From positions 1,798,001-1,862,000 of the forward strand of contig NZ_CP016499.1 in assembly GCF_001713475.1 (NCBI RefSeq): DNA of 64,000 bases. Direction: 5' to 3'. Positions 36,006-46,730 of the stretch are shown here, in pieces. A program made the translations under genes and the position numbers. A model generated the notes under the pieces. It was not told the DNA's origin, did no database searches, and worked only from the letters and a program-made list of their open reading frames with translations. The stretch's first letter is position 1. Each line of letters starts with the position of its first letter. This stretch comes from Agrobacterium sp. RAC06 (GTDB lineage Bacteria > Pseudomonadota > Alphaproteobacteria > Rhizobiales > Rhizobiaceae).

Positions 36006-36029
36006 TCACATAGGCGCATCCATATGTGA
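36006..36029. promoter_or_regulatory. Perfect dyad upstream of the YedE pair, candidate operator
   Basis: TCACATA-N10-TATGTGA, perfect 7-bp arms, 40 bp before the likely TTG start of the first YedE gene. Its symmetry and position suggest a repressor site. Which protein binds is unknown; ArsR-type sulfide sensors control such genes in relatives. Confidence 0.45.
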
Positions 36030-36072
36030 GGCAATACCGGGCGGCAATTCAAATCGGCGAGACCGAGTTGCC

Positions 36073-37053
36073 TCAGAACGCGATGGCGGCGTCGAGGGCG
36101 CCAATTGGCTTGACGCCTGAGAGCAGTGCCCTCGCCTCGTCCGCATCCTTGCGGATCTGTGCCACCAACGGATCGAGCCCATCGAATTTCCATTCGTCGC
36201 GCAGGAAGCCGAAGAGCGAGACCGAACAGATCTCACCGTAGAGATCGCCGGCGAAATCGAAGACGAAGGTTTCGAGCCAGGGGTCACCATTGCTGGTGAC
36301 GGTCGGGCGATAGCCGAAGCTTGCGACGCCATCACGAATGATGCCATCGGGACGGCGGAAGCGTACGGCGTAGATGCCTGGCTTGAGCGTTGCTTCCGGC
36401 GGGAGATGCATGTTGGCTGTCGGAAAGCCCAGCGTGCGGCCGAGCTGCTGGCCCTTCATGATCTCCGCCTCGACCGTATAGCGATAGCCAAGGAGACCGG
36501 CCGCCTGGGCGACGTCGCCTTCTGCGATCAGGCCGCGGATGCGGCTTGAGGAAATGACCTCGGCTCCCTCGTCGCGGAAGGCATCGACTAGACAGACACC
36601 AAAACCATGACGACTGCCGGCCTGCATGAGATAGGCGGGGCCGCCTTCCCTGCCCTTGCCGAAATGGAAATCGAAGCCGGTCACGACTTCTTTTGCACCC
36701 AGCCAGTCGCCCAGGATCGACTGGACGAAATCCTCGGCCGAGCGCTGCGAGAACTCCCGATCAAAGGGATATTCGATGACCGAATGGAAGCCCATGGCTT
36801 CCAGGATGCGGGCGCGAAGAGGCGGCGGCGTCAGACGGAAGACCGGCTTGTCGGGGTTGAAGACAGTGCGCGGATGCGGCTCGAAGGTGAGGACCAAGGC
36901 GGGAACGCCAAGCGCTTCCGCGCGCTCCAGCGCACGGCTCAAGACTGCCTGATGACCGCGATGCACGCCATCGAAATTGCCGATTGCGACCACGCCACCG
37001 CGCAGGGCTGATGGCAGCGGTTCTTTCTTCTCATTGCGGTGAAAGACGGTCAT
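36073..37053 (-). CDS. ribF: Bifunctional riboflavin kinase / FAD synthetase
   Basis: 326-aa enzyme making FMN and FAD. The N-terminal FAD synthetase domain has GNFDGVHRGHQ and SSSRIRGLIAEGDV. The C-terminal riboflavin kinase domain has GRTLGFPTANM, PGIYAV and LETFVFDFAGDLYG. The order and length are those of RibF. It lies 13 bp downstream of the HAD phosphatase gene on the same strand. Confidence 0.96.
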   Translation of the reverse strand: MTVFHRNEKKEPLPSALRGGVVAIGNFDGVHRGHQAVLSRALERAEALGVPALVLTFEPHPRTVFNPDKPVFRLTPPPLRARILEAMGFHSVIEYPFDREFSQRSAEDFVQSILGDWLGAKEVVTGFDFHFGKGREGGPAYLMQAGSRHGFGVCLVDAFRDEGAEVISSSRIRGLIAEGDVAQAAGLLGYRYTVEAEIMKGQQLGRTLGFPTANMHLPPEATLKPGIYAVRFRRPDGIIRDGVASFGYRPTVTSNGDPWLETFVFDFAGDLYGEICSVSLFGFLRDEWKFDGLDPLVAQIRKDADEARALLSGVKPIGALDAAIAF

Positions 37054-37066
37054 CGCAGGTCCCGCC

Positions 37067-37915
37067 TCATGCCAGCCTGTGCATCCAGTATTGCGGCGCG
37101 ACCTTCTCGCGGTCGAGGAAGAGCTTGAGCCGGGCCTCGTCGGTCACATTGTTCGTCGCATAGTCGGCGGCGTGAATGCCACCGGAGATGTAGAGGAGAT
37201 CGAGGCCTGCATCCACCGCGCCCTTGACGTCGGTCGGCATGCCGTCGCCGATGGCGAGCACGCGGGACTTGTCGAACTCGCCGCGAGCTTCGCGGGCAGC
37301 CGCCAGCGTCGCGTCATAAATCGGGCTGTGGGGCTTGCCGGCAATGCGGGTCTCGCCGCCGAGTGCGGTGTAGAAGGCAGCGACTGCGCCAGCGCAAGGG
37401 ATGATGCGGTGGCCACGCTCGACCACGAGATCGGGATTGGCGCAGATAAACGGCACCTTGCGGGCGACGAAGGCGGTCAGCATGTCGCGGTAATCTTCCG
37501 GCGTCTCGACTTCATCGTCGAAGAAACCGGTGCAGACGACGCAATCGGCTTCGTCAGCCGAAACAACCGTCACGTCGAGACCGTCGAAGAGCGGCATGTC
37601 ACGCTCGGGGCCGAGCAGGAAAACCTTCTTCGGGCCGGCGGCAATCAGTGTCCGGGTCACGTCACCCGAGGTGACGATGCGGTCATAGGCGGTATCCGGC
37701 ACGCCGATGGCGCGCAATTGCGGGATGACGCCGATGGCCGGTCGGGGCGAGTTGGTGATCAGCACCACCGTCAGCCCCTTTTCGCGCGCCGCCGTCAGCG
37801 CTTCGCCGGCAAGCGGAAAGGCATCGATGCCGTTGTGCAGCACGCCCCAGACATCACAGAGAATGACGTCATAGGAGCCGGTCACGTCGCCGAGGGTGGA
37901 AATGCTGCGGGTCAT
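37067..37915 (-). CDS. HAD class IIA hydrolase (TIGR01459-type)
   Basis: 282-aa HAD-superfamily phosphatase of the NagD-like IIA class. Motif I is CDVWGVLHNG near residue 20, motif II ITNSPRP, and motif III/IV GKPHSPIYD and AIGDGMPTDVKGA. A large C2 cap lies between motifs II and III. The subgroup is common in alphaproteobacteria and its substrate is unknown; pairing with ribF in an operon may hint at a flavin-related sugar phosphate or phosphatase role. The ATG at 37915 (MTRSISTLGDV) removes a 58-residue unsupported extension. Confidence 0.9.
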   Translation of the reverse strand: MTRSISTLGDVTGSYDVILCDVWGVLHNGIDAFPLAGEALTAAREKGLTVVLITNSPRPAIGVIPQLRAIGVPDTAYDRIVTSGDVTRTLIAAGPKKVFLLGPERDMPLFDGLDVTVVSADEADCVVCTGFFDDEVETPEDYRDMLTAFVARKVPFICANPDLVVERGHRIIPCAGAVAAFYTALGGETRIAGKPHSPIYDATLAAAREARGEFDKSRVLAIGDGMPTDVKGAVDAGLDLLYISGGIHAADYATNNVTDEARLKLFLDREKVAPQYWMHRLA

Positions 37916-38024
37916 CGTCTGTCCTGACTGGTCAAAGTGTGACCGGTGACATGGCAAAGGACGGGCGGCAAGGCAAGGGGCAAGCGTGATGGAGATCGAA
38001 ATTGCTCCGGCTTCTCGCACCGCT

Positions 38025-39380
38025 TCAGAGCAGGAAACGCGCCGCAAGGCCAAGCGCTGCGGCGGCCAGAAGCGTCTTGCCGATGCCAAGGTGGAAGCGG
38101 AAAATCATCACTGCAGAGAGGACGGCGATGACCAATGCCTGCCAATCGAGGGTCGACCAGACGGGTTGGGGTACCGATAGCGTGAGTGGTCCGAAACTGG
38201 CGATCTTGGTCGGTTCCACCTGCATGAAGATCACGTGCAGCGCGAACCAGACCGCCAGGTTGAGGATGACGCCGACCACGGCAGCGGTGATGGCGGAGAG
38301 CGCTGCGCTGAGGAGCCGATTGCCGCGCAGTCGCTCGATGTAGGGGGCGCCGGCGAAGATCCAGATGAAGCTTGGGATGAAGGTGGCCCAGGCGGCGATC
38401 AGGCCGCCGAGGAGACCGCCAATCAACGGGTCGAGCCCGCCGCTTTCGCGGAAGCCGGCGAGAAAGCCGACATAGGAGAGCACGAGCACCAGCGGTCCTG
38501 GCGTCGTTTCCGCCAGCGCCAGGCCATCGAGCATTTCGCCGGGTTTCAGCCAGGCATAGTGATCGACGGCGACCTGGGCGACATAGGCGAGCACAGCATA
38601 GGCGCCGCCGAAGGTGACGAGCGCCATCTTCGAGAAGAAGCTCTGGATTTCGGGAAGTGCCGTTTCCGGCAGCAGCAGCCACAGAAGTGGCAGGGGTGCG
38701 AGCCAGACGGCGACCCAGAAGAGGAGCGTTGCGAGTTGGCTGAACAGAGGCGGACGGACGCCAATCTCTTGCGAGTTCTCTTCCGCCGCAGATGACGCGC
38801 CCCGCGCATGGAGCAGGCCGATCAAGGCAGCCGCAAGCACGACGAGGGGGAACGGCACCGAGAAGAGGAAAAGGGCAAGGAATGCACCTGCGGCCAGCCA
38901 TCGGTGGAAGCTTGTCTTCAGGGCCCGCTTGCCGATGCGGATGACGGCTTCCACGACGATTGCAAGCACTGCGGCCTTCAGGCCGAAGAACAGGCCGGCG
39001 ACAAGGCTCGCCTCCTGATAGAGCGCATAGAGCGTCGAGAGGCCGAGGATGACGGCGAGGCCTGGCAGAACGAAAAGAAGGCCGGCAACGATGCCGCCGC
39101 GCACGCCATGCAGGAGCCACCCGATATAGGTAGCAAGCTGCTGCGCTTCTGGGCCTGGCAGGAGCATGCAGTAGTTCAGCGCATGGAGATAACGGGCCTC
39201 GTCGACCCAACGTTTTTCCTCGACGCAGATTTTATGCATCAGCGCGATCTGCGCCGCCGGGCCGCCGAAGGACATCAGGCCGATGCGGGCAAAGGCGGAG
39301 ACGAGCTCTGAGAAAGAAGGCGAAAGTGGAGGATCGATGGCCGCACTGCTTGTGTGAATGTCGGTGGATTTCGCCGGCAT
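38025..39380 (-). CDS. chrA: Chromate transporter family protein (ChrA)
   Basis: 451-aa inner-membrane protein of two homologous CHR domains, about 10-12 helices. The first half has FARIGLMSFGGPAAQIALMH and LNYCMLLPGPEAQQLATYIGW. The second has SKMALVTFGGAYAVLAYV and GLALAETTPGPLVLVLSYVGF. Both repeats keep the FGG and PGP motifs. Known members export chromate. No chromate reductase or ChrB regulator is adjacent, so the physiological substrate may be another oxyanion. It is divergent from groES with 151 bp between starts. Confidence 0.92.
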   Translation of the reverse strand: MPAKSTDIHTSSAAIDPPLSPSFSELVSAFARIGLMSFGGPAAQIALMHKICVEEKRWVDEARYLHALNYCMLLPGPEAQQLATYIGWLLHGVRGGIVAGLLFVLPGLAVILGLSTLYALYQEASLVAGLFFGLKAAVLAIVVEAVIRIGKRALKTSFHRWLAAGAFLALFLFSVPFPLVVLAAALIGLLHARGASSAAEENSQEIGVRPPLFSQLATLLFWVAVWLAPLPLLWLLLPETALPEIQSFFSKMALVTFGGAYAVLAYVAQVAVDHYAWLKPGEMLDGLALAETTPGPLVLVLSYVGFLAGFRESGGLDPLIGGLLGGLIAAWATFIPSFIWIFAGAPYIERLRGNRLLSAALSAITAAVVGVILNLAVWFALHVIFMQVEPTKIASFGPLTLSVPQPVWSTLDWQALVIAVLSAVMIFRFHLGIGKTLLAAAALGLAARFLL

Positions 39381-39408
39381 GCAGCAGTCCCTTTTTTCAC
39401 GAGCGAGC

Positions 39409-39437
39409 TTGACTCGTCCGCAGGCTGTTCTTATCTC
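39409..39437 (+). promoter_or_regulatory. Sigma-70-type promoter of groESL
   Basis: TTGACT (39409-39414), a 17-bp spacer, then TATCTC (39432-39437). The CIRCE element begins 8 bp downstream of the -10 box, where it would cover the transcription start, as expected for HrcA control. Confidence 0.7.
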
Positions 39438-39444
39438 AGCCTCG

Positions 39445-39471
39445 CTGGCACTCTCCAGGGGGGAGTGCTAA
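39445..39471 (+). promoter_or_regulatory. CIRCE element, HrcA binding site
   Basis: CTGGCACTC-N9-GAGTGCTAA against the consensus TTAGCACTC-N9-GAGTGCTAA: the right arm is perfect and the left arm differs at two positions (TTA to CTG). The spacing is exactly 9. It should make groESL repressible by HrcA and induced by heat. Confidence 0.93.
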
Positions 39472-39531
39472 CAAATTCCGATGCGATGCCCTCCAGGGAT
39501 CGCGAGTGTCATTTGATCGAGGGATTAGACA

Positions 39532-39828
39532 ATGGCAAGCACCAATTTCCGTCCGCTGCACGACCGCGTTGTAGTCAAGCGCGTCGAGTCCGAAGAAAAG
39601 ACCAAGGGCGGCATCATCATTCCTGACACTGCCAAGGAAAAGCCGGCTGAAGGCGAAGTCATCGCTGTTGGCCCGGGCGCCCGCGACGAAAGCGGCAAGC
39701 AGGTTGCTCTCGACGTCAAGGTCGGCGACCGCGTCCTGTTCGGCAAGTGGTCCGGCACCGAGGTCAAGCTCGATGGCGTCGACCTGCTGATCATGAAGGA
39801 AGCCGACATCATGGGCGTCATCGGCTGA
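39532..39828 (+). CDS. groES: Co-chaperonin GroES
   Basis: 98-aa Gro[21 protein letters not shown] begins the chaperonin-10 fold, the mobile loop is [18 protein letters not shown], and it ends in [11 protein letters not shown]. It caps the GroEL ring. First gene of the CIRCE-controlled operon; groEL starts 63 bp downstream. Confidence 0.98.
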   Translation: MASTNFRPLHDRVVVKRVESEEKTKGGIIIPDTAKEKPAEGEVIAVGPGARDESGKQVALDVKVGDRVLFGKWSGTEVKLDGVDLLIMKEADIMGVIG

Positions 39829-39879
39829 TTTCAGCGCGATCACCCCTCTTCCTTTTTAACCAAGTCAACAATGGGCTAG

Positions 39880-41652
<1,773 letters not shown>

Positions 41653-41685
41653 GACATCTGAGCCATCCGGTTCAGTCTTTCGGAA

Positions 41686-41709
41686 GGGCGGCCCTCGGGC
41701 CGCCCTTTT
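41686..41709 (+). terminator. Rho-independent terminator of groESL
   Basis: GGGCGGCCC-TC-GGGCCGCCC followed by TTTT: a 9-bp GC stem and short T-run, about 150 bp after the groEL stop and beyond the duplicated segment. Confidence 0.85.
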
Positions 41710-42235
41710 GCTTGGGTGCCGCGCAAATGCCCAAAATTGGAGCGGCGACTATTGGCTCAGTGCGCTTGACACAAAACTGTCCCCTACTTCATGGTACGCA
41801 CAATCACTCGGAAGAAGTGCCCCCTAACGGGAATGACCTCTTCTCTTAAAGCTCTTATTTTATTTTATTCTAATATTTGTCTATATTGCATGGCTCAAGA
41901 GTCTTGTGCCAAATTCAGACATGAGCCGTTTTCAGGCGAAATAAATCATGGTATCCATTCTATTACTTCCGGGGCACTCTACGTGTTCTTCTTTGACCTT
42001 CTTGTGGGGGAAGGTCGAAAACCTGGCGGGTGCAGCAAGCGTCGCCACGGTCAAAGACATGGCTGCGGTCGGATCAATATGCGGCGATTGACTTCGTCCA
42101 GGTCTGTCGGTCGGTCGGCCGTCGGATCTGGATCACGATGCTGTGCAGGCTCGATCAGGGGCGAGTGGGCACGGTGATTGCGGTGGCCGATTTCACCGCG
42201 CGATGACCTGAGAGGCGGGATCGTTCTTTCGGGGG
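41710..42235. other. Long intergenic stretch with an AT-rich core
   Basis: 526 bp without a believable gene; open frames here have atypical composition and no family features. About 41820-41960 is clearly AT-rich (runs such as TTATTTTATTTTATT) against the GC-rich surroundings. TTGACA at 41766 could be a -35 box but no good -10 box follows at 17 bp. It may be the promoter region of the downstream PAS-like gene, a decayed gene or acquired DNA. Confidence 0.45.
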
Positions 42236-42772
42236 GTGCCGGCCGAGGCCGGATGGGGTTCGGCTGCGGGGTTCACACACTCCGGGCCGGGGAAATTGGG
42301 GCCAGCGCTGGCTATCGACTTGGGGAACGCCTTGTTCAAAATAGCAAATGCCAATCTTGCGACCACCTTCAGGGTGAGCGAACAGGATGGAAACGGCCTG
42401 CTGGGGCAGCACGCCTGCCGCGTCGGGCTGTCCGAGGACTGGACCGGCGACCTGACCAACGGCCTGCTGAAACTCGGGAACCACGCACGCAACCTGCATG
42501 GCCTCGAAAACCATGAATGCGGCCTGCTGACCGTGATGCGCTGCTATGATCAGGCCGATCGCGGCCACATCCTTCGACTGTTCGAGCAGGCGGCCACGCA
42601 GCCGTCGCGCTTCTGCTATTCGACGACCATCGTGGCTGGCGCACAGCACCGGCAACCGGTGTTCTGCATCGGCGAATCCTCCGGATTCGAAGGCAGCGGC
42701 GGCAACATGGTCGGGCTGTTCATCTTCCCGCGTTTCCAACTGCCAACGACAGCATCCGTCATGCCGAGCTGA
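42236..42772 (+). CDS. PAS-fold-like protein of unknown function
   Basis: 178-aa predicted protein. The part from about residue 65, with W-T-G-D-L-T-N-G-L-L-K-L-G, HGLENHECGLLTVM, YDQADRGHILRLFEQAA and PSRFCYSTTIVAG, has the look of a PAS fold (PAS_3 type). No output domain is present. The start is uncertain: the frame opens only after a stop at 42209, and GTG at 42236 is the first usable codon, with G-rich sequence in front. It follows the AT-rich gap and ends before a shared terminator. Possibly the remnant of a longer signalling protein. Confidence 0.6.
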   Translation: MPAEAGWGSAAGFTHSGPGKLGPALAIDLGNALFKIANANLATTFRVSEQDGNGLLGQHACRVGLSEDWTGDLTNGLLKLGNHARNLHGLENHECGLLTVMRCYDQADRGHILRLFEQAATQPSRFCYSTTIVAGAQHRQPVFCIGESSGFEGSGGNMVGLFIFPRFQLPTTASVMPS

Positions 42773-42784
42773 GCGCTCGCAGAG

Positions 42785-42824
42785 ATACGGGAGAAGGCGC
42801 CGCGTCCGGCACCTTCTCCCGTAT
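42785..42824. terminator. Bidirectional terminator between the PAS-like gene and the GST gene
   Basis: Arms at 42785-42801 and 42808-42824 pair over 17 positions with one mismatch around a 6-nt loop; the outer 13 bp (ATACGGGAGAAGG) are perfect. It sits between two convergent genes. Confidence 0.75.
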
Positions 42825-42826
42825 AG

Positions 42827-43534
42827 TCAGTCTCGCGCCGGAATGTTCAACCCCTTCTGGCTTGCGGGACGCGCTTCGGCACGCGCCCACCAGTCAAGCA
42901 CTTGCGGGAAGTCGGCAAGGCCGAGATCGGTTTCACCGGCATAGAAGATCTTGAGCGCACGCACCCAAGGCCATGTGGCGATATCGGCGATCGTATAGTC
43001 CTCGCCCGTCAACCACTGCCCCTTTTCGAGCTGAGCCTCCAGCACGCCCAGCAAGCGACGGGTCTCGTCACGGTAGCGCTCCGCCGGATAGGGATTGTTC
43101 TTCACCTTGTCGGCGGCGAACTTATAGAAGTGGCCATACTGGCCGAACATCGGCCCGACACCGCCCATCTGGAACATCAACCATTGCAGGACCTTGTAAC
43201 GGGCAGCCCCGTCCTTGGGCAGCAACTTGCCGGTCTTGTCCGCGAGGTAGATCAGGATCGCGCCGGATTCAAAGATGCCGATCGGCTCGCCGTCCGGGCC
43301 ATTGGGGTCGATCAGGGCCGGTATGCGACCATTCGGATTGAGCGAGACGAATTCAGGGCTCTTCTGCGCGTTACTGCCGAAGTCCACCAGATGCGGTTCA
43401 TAGGCGAGCCCGAGCTCTTCCAGAGCGATGGAGACCTTCACACCGTTCGGCGTCGGCAGGGAATAGAGCTGGATAATGCCGGGATCGGCGGGCGGCCATT
43501 TGGCGGTGATGGGAAAGGTCGAAAGATCTGCCAT
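42827..43534 (-). CDS. Glutathione S-transferase family protein (YghU/YfcG-like)
   Basis: 235-aa GST. The thioredoxin-like domain starts at about residue 20 (IQLYSLPTPNGVKVSIALEEL). The TPNG segment with the active-site Asn is typical of the nu-class proteins YghU/YfcG, which act as disulfide-bond reductases. The glutathione site FESGAILIYLA and the C-terminal helical domain (GEDYTIADIATWPW) are intact. Cytosolic. ATG at 43534. Confidence 0.92.
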   Translation of the reverse strand: MADLSTFPITAKWPPADPGIIQLYSLPTPNGVKVSIALEELGLAYEPHLVDFGSNAQKSPEFVSLNPNGRIPALIDPNGPDGEPIGIFESGAILIYLADKTGKLLPKDGAARYKVLQWLMFQMGGVGPMFGQYGHFYKFAADKVKNNPYPAERYRDETRRLLGVLEAQLEKGQWLTGEDYTIADIATWPWVRALKIFYAGETDLGLADFPQVLDWWARAEARPASQKGLNIPARD

Positions 43535-43757
43535 GGGGGAGGCTCCTTTGCGGTTTGAACAGGACAGAGGTAGGGAGCGCGGGTGGCGGCGGAAAGGGTT
43601 CGCGGAAAACGAAACCGCCGTGAGCGTTTCATTTTTGTGAACGATCAGTCAAAGACTGTTTACCTATGCCTGCGACAAAAAAGCATGCATCAAGGCGGCA
43701 CTGACTGAGGCCGCCACCGATGGGGGTTTCAGCGTCAACGCTCAACGGAGTTCCCCC

Positions 43758-44207
43758 ATGTCCGCGACCAATAACGGCCTTCTCGTTCTCGTCCGTATCC
43801 TTCTCTCCTTCATGTTCATCATGTCCGGCTTCGGCAAGCTGACCGATCCGGCCGGCACTGCCGGCATGATCTCCGGCGCCGGCCTGCCTGCCGCCGACCT
43901 CTTGGCCTATGCCGCCGGCCTCTATGAGCTGGTTGCCGGTCTCTTCATCCTCGTTGGCTTCCAGACCAAGGTCACTGCCTGGACCATTGCACTCTTCTGT
44001 GTGTTCACCGGTCTCGTCTTCCATTCCGGTACGGTTGCCATCGAAGGCTGGCCGGAAGGTGCTCTCGGCTGGATCAACACGCTGAACCAGATCATGATGA
44101 TGAAGAACATCACCCTGGCCGGCGGCTATATCGCGCTCGCCATCGTCGGCGCCGGCGCCTACTCGCTCGATGCCCGCCGCGGTTCGGCCCACGCCGTCGC
44201 TGCCTGA
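43758..44207 (+). CDS. DoxX family membrane protein
   Basis: 149-aa protein with four membrane segments (about 8-25, 45-68, 72-90, 113-132). It has the DoxX signature RILLSFMFIMSGFGKLTDP and AAGLYELVAGLFILVGF. Function in general is unclear; relatives take part in thiosulfate metabolism or redox stress. The ATG at 43758 has a modest GGAG in front. It is followed by a clear terminator and is probably monocistronic. Confidence 0.9.
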   Translation: MSATNNGLLVLVRILLSFMFIMSGFGKLTDPAGTAGMISGAGLPAADLLAYAAGLYELVAGLFILVGFQTKVTAWTIALFCVFTGLVFHSGTVAIEGWPEGALGWINTLNQIMMMKNITLAGGYIALAIVGAGAYSLDARRGSAHAVAA

Positions 44208-44232
44208 TATCCCTGCCCCACAAGGCAAAATG

Positions 44233-44265
44233 AAACCCGCTGGAGCGATCCGGCGGGTTTTTTTT
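44233..44265 (+). terminator. Rho-independent terminator of the DoxX gene
   Basis: AAACCCGCTGG and CCGGCGGGTTT form an 11-bp stem with one G-U pair, a 6-nt loop and a run of eight T, 26 bp after the stop. Confidence 0.93.
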
Positions 44266-44282
44266 CGTGTCTGCATTTCCAA

Positions 44283-44882
44283 CTAAGACCTTTGCGTCAG
44301 CCAGACTGTCGCGCCACCGCATAAGGGATCTTCGACCACATGTCGCAGGACCACAAAGCCGTTTTCCGACAGGAGGGACCGATACTCTTCGGGATCGAGG
44401 CTCGCGTGATAGAGTGGCTCGCCCTCGAACTCGCCGATTGCCACACCGGCTACCGGTCCCGATGTGAACATCAGGGTGCCGCCGCTGGCCGCATGTGATG
44501 CGAAGCGCGGAAACATGGCCCGCTGGGCATCGGGCGTGAGATGGAAGAAGCTGTGCCAGGCCACGATCGCCTCGAATGTCCGACCGAGGGACAGATCCCG
44601 CATGTCCCCCACCCGCCAGTCATGCGCCGGGAACCTCTCACGGCAAAGACGGATCAGAGGTTCGGAAACGTCCAACCCGGTGACGAGAAAGCCCCGGTCG
44701 ATCAGATCCGCGGCGATGGGTTCGCCGGAGCCGCATCCGAGGTCGAGCACATGGGCACCTGCATGCAACGGCGCGACAAGGAGGTCCAACCAGGGACGCT
44801 CGAAGCCGTCCTTTCCCCGCACGCGATCAAAGGCCTCAGCGTGACGCGCATATAATCCGGGGATGGCATCCGCGTGTGACAT
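44283..44882 (-). CDS. Class I SAM-dependent methyltransferase
   Basis: 199-aa enzyme. Motif I is VLDLGCGSGEPIAADL at about 45-60, followed by TGLDVSEPLI and the acidic strand DWRVGDMRDL. No residues point to a specific substrate; it resembles small-molecule methyltransferases of the Methyltransf_25/11 type. Its start is 7 bp after the hisG stop on the same strand, so it is probably the last gene of the hisZ-hisG transcript. Confidence 0.88.
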   Translation of the reverse strand: MSHADAIPGLYARHAEAFDRVRGKDGFERPWLDLLVAPLHAGAHVLDLGCGSGEPIAADLIDRGFLVTGLDVSEPLIRLCRERFPAHDWRVGDMRDLSLGRTFEAIVAWHSFFHLTPDAQRAMFPRFASHAASGGTLMFTSGPVAGVAIGEFEGEPLYHASLDPEEYRSLLSENGFVVLRHVVEDPLCGGATVWLTQRS

Positions 44883-44889
44883 GGGGCCC

Positions 44890-45585
44890 TCAGAGCACGC
44901 CGCGCACAGCCTCGATGATGCGGCCGATCATGGGATTGCCGTCATGCTCGGGCTTCCTGGCGCGCACGAGGCAAGCTTCGGAGCGCAGGATCACACCGTC
45001 GGAAAGCACCTTCAGGTGATTGGCGCGCAGCGTCGAACCGGTCGAGGTGATGTCCACGATGATGTCGGCCTGGCCGGCAGCGGGCGCGCCTTCGGTCGCT
45101 CCTAAGCTTTCGACGATGCGATAGAGCTGGATGCCGTGCTGGCGCGAAAAGTGCTGCTGCGTCAGGCGCCAGTATTTGGTGGCGATCGCGAGGCGCCGGC
45201 CATGGCGTGTACGGAATTCGGCGGCGACATCGCCGAGGTCGGCCATGGTGTCGACGTCGTACCAGACCTCGGGAACGGCAACGATGACATCGGCATGGCC
45301 GAAGCCCAGGCGGGCGGAGATTTCGACACGGGCGTCTGCTTCGGCAAGCCCCTCGCGGATCAGGTCTTCGCCGGTCACGCCGAAATCGACGGTGCCATTG
45401 CCGATCTCGCGCGAGATCTCGGAAGCCGAGAGATAGGCGATCTCGACATCGTCGAAGCCTTCGACTCGCCCGCGATAGGAGCGGTCATTGCCAACGGCGA
45501 CGATCTTCATGCCGGCCTTTTCGAAGATGGCGGAGGCATCGTCCTTCATGCGGCCCTTGGAGGGCAGACCGATGGTGATGGTCAT
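44890..45585 (-). CDS. hisG: ATP phosphoribosyltransferase, short form
   Basis: 231-aa HisG of the short type, the first committed enzyme of histidine synthesis, joining ATP and [13 protein letters not shown] opens the protein, followed by [13 protein letters not shown] and [19 protein letters not shown], the PRPP-binding site. The short form lacks the C-terminal histidine-feedback domain and needs HisZ, which is encoded immediately upstream with a 4-bp overlap. Confidence 0.96.
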   Translation of the reverse strand: MTITIGLPSKGRMKDDASAIFEKAGMKIVAVGNDRSYRGRVEGFDDVEIAYLSASEISREIGNGTVDFGVTGEDLIREGLAEADARVEISARLGFGHADVIVAVPEVWYDVDTMADLGDVAAEFRTRHGRRLAIATKYWRLTQQHFSRQHGIQLYRIVESLGATEGAPAAGQADIIVDITSTGSTLRANHLKVLSDGVILRSEACLVRARKPEHDGNPMIGRIIEAVRGVL

Positions 45586-46703
45586 GACGCGCTCCTCTCG
45601 CTCTCAATTCGATCCAGCCAAAGCGAGAAGCCGACGGCCGGGATATGTGTCTCGGCGCCGAGAAGCGTCAGCAGCCGGTCGAAGCGGCCACCACCGGCGA
45701 GGACTGCGGACCTGCCCTGGACAGCCACCTCGAAGACGAGGCCGGTGTAATAGTCGAGCGGGCGACCGAAGGCGGCGCGGTAGGTGATCAGATCGAGATC
45801 GACCCCGGTGCTGGCAAGCGCTGCGACGCGCTCGTCGAAACGGCTGAGAGCTGATCCAAGCTTCAGGCCCGCAGCATCGGCAAAGCCGGCAAGGGCTGCC
45901 GAGGCATCGGCGAGCGGCAATTCGAGCGAGAGGAATTCACGCAGGAGCAGCAGGGCGGCGCCATCGAGTCGCGTCTCCGAGAGCTCCAGCTTCTCCTTCA
46001 GGCGACGGGCGATTTCGGCGGGCGTGCGGCTGGCATTGGTGAGATAGCCGGTTTCCTGCATGGTCGCATCGATATGGGCGATCAGGGCGTTCTGGTTGCC
46101 GCTTGCGAGCAGGGCGGAAACCTCTGGGTCGAGCCCTGGAACCGGCGTCGGGGTCGCAAGCCGGCGCAGGAGTTGGTCGATCTGATCGGGATTGCCAAAG
46201 GCCTGGATCAGGCGCTTCTGCCAGCCGGCGGGCAGGCCGAGAGCCTTGACCACGGCTTCGAAGACGGCCTGGTCGCCGAGGGTGACGGCAAGCGGCTTTG
46301 TCGGCAGCAGGCGGGTGAGGATGGCGACGCTATCGGCAATCGCCCGAGCGTCGGCAGCAGCGGTTGCGATGTCGCCGAGATCTTCGATGCCGGCCTGGTA
46401 GAATTCCTGCGGGCCTTCGCGGCGCTGGCGGAAGACCTCGCCGAGATAGGCATAACGCTTCGGGGTACCGGTAGCGGTTTCGATGTGGCGCAGGCAGACG
46501 GGGATGGTGAATTCCGGGCGCAGGCAGAGGCCTTCGCCGCGCTCATTTTCGGTGAGGAAAATGCGCCGGCGCAGATCCTCGCCCGCCATGTCGAGGAAGG
46601 GGGCAGCCGGCTGGATCACGGGCGTGTCCACCCGCGTGGTGCCGCGCGAGACGAATTCCTGCAGGATGGTGCCGGCGAAATCGGGCATGTCGGTCAGGGG
46701 CAT
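45582..46703 (-). CDS. hisZ: ATP phosphoribosyltransferase regulatory subunit
   Basis: 373-aa HisRS-like protein without the anticodon domain. It forms an octamer with short HisG and carries the histidine feedback site. Motif-like segments are [25 protein letters not shown], the [14 protein letters not shown] stretch, and [11 protein letters not shown] near the end. It ends inside the start of hisG (ATGA overlap). A palindromic mosaic element separates it from hisS. Confidence 0.95.
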   Translation of the reverse strand: MPLTDMPDFAGTILQEFVSRGTTRVDTPVIQPAAPFLDMAGEDLRRRIFLTENERGEGLCLRPEFTIPVCLRHIETATGTPKRYAYLGEVFRQRREGPQEFYQAGIEDLGDIATAAADARAIADSVAILTRLLPTKPLAVTLGDQAVFEAVVKALGLPAGWQKRLIQAFGNPDQIDQLLRRLATPTPVPGLDPEVSALLASGNQNALIAHIDATMQETGYLTNASRTPAEIARRLKEKLELSETRLDGAALLLLREFLSLELPLADASAALAGFADAAGLKLGSALSRFDERVAALASTGVDLDLITYRAAFGRPLDYYTGLVFEVAVQGRSAVLAGGGRFDRLLTLLGAETHIPAVGFSLWLDRIESERSAS

Positions 46704-46730
46704 GGGGAAGGTCCTGCGAGTGCGGTTAGC

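Noticed and set aside
41791..42177. 128-codon frame in the AT-rich region after groEL
   Set aside because: No ribosome binding site, mixed composition ending in an Arg/Ser/Gly-rich tail, no resemblance to any family. A decayed gene cannot be excluded but is not supported.
42178..42516. 112-codon frame overlapping the start of the PAS-like gene
   Set aside because: It overlaps the better-supported frame at 42236-42772 and has no recognisable features.
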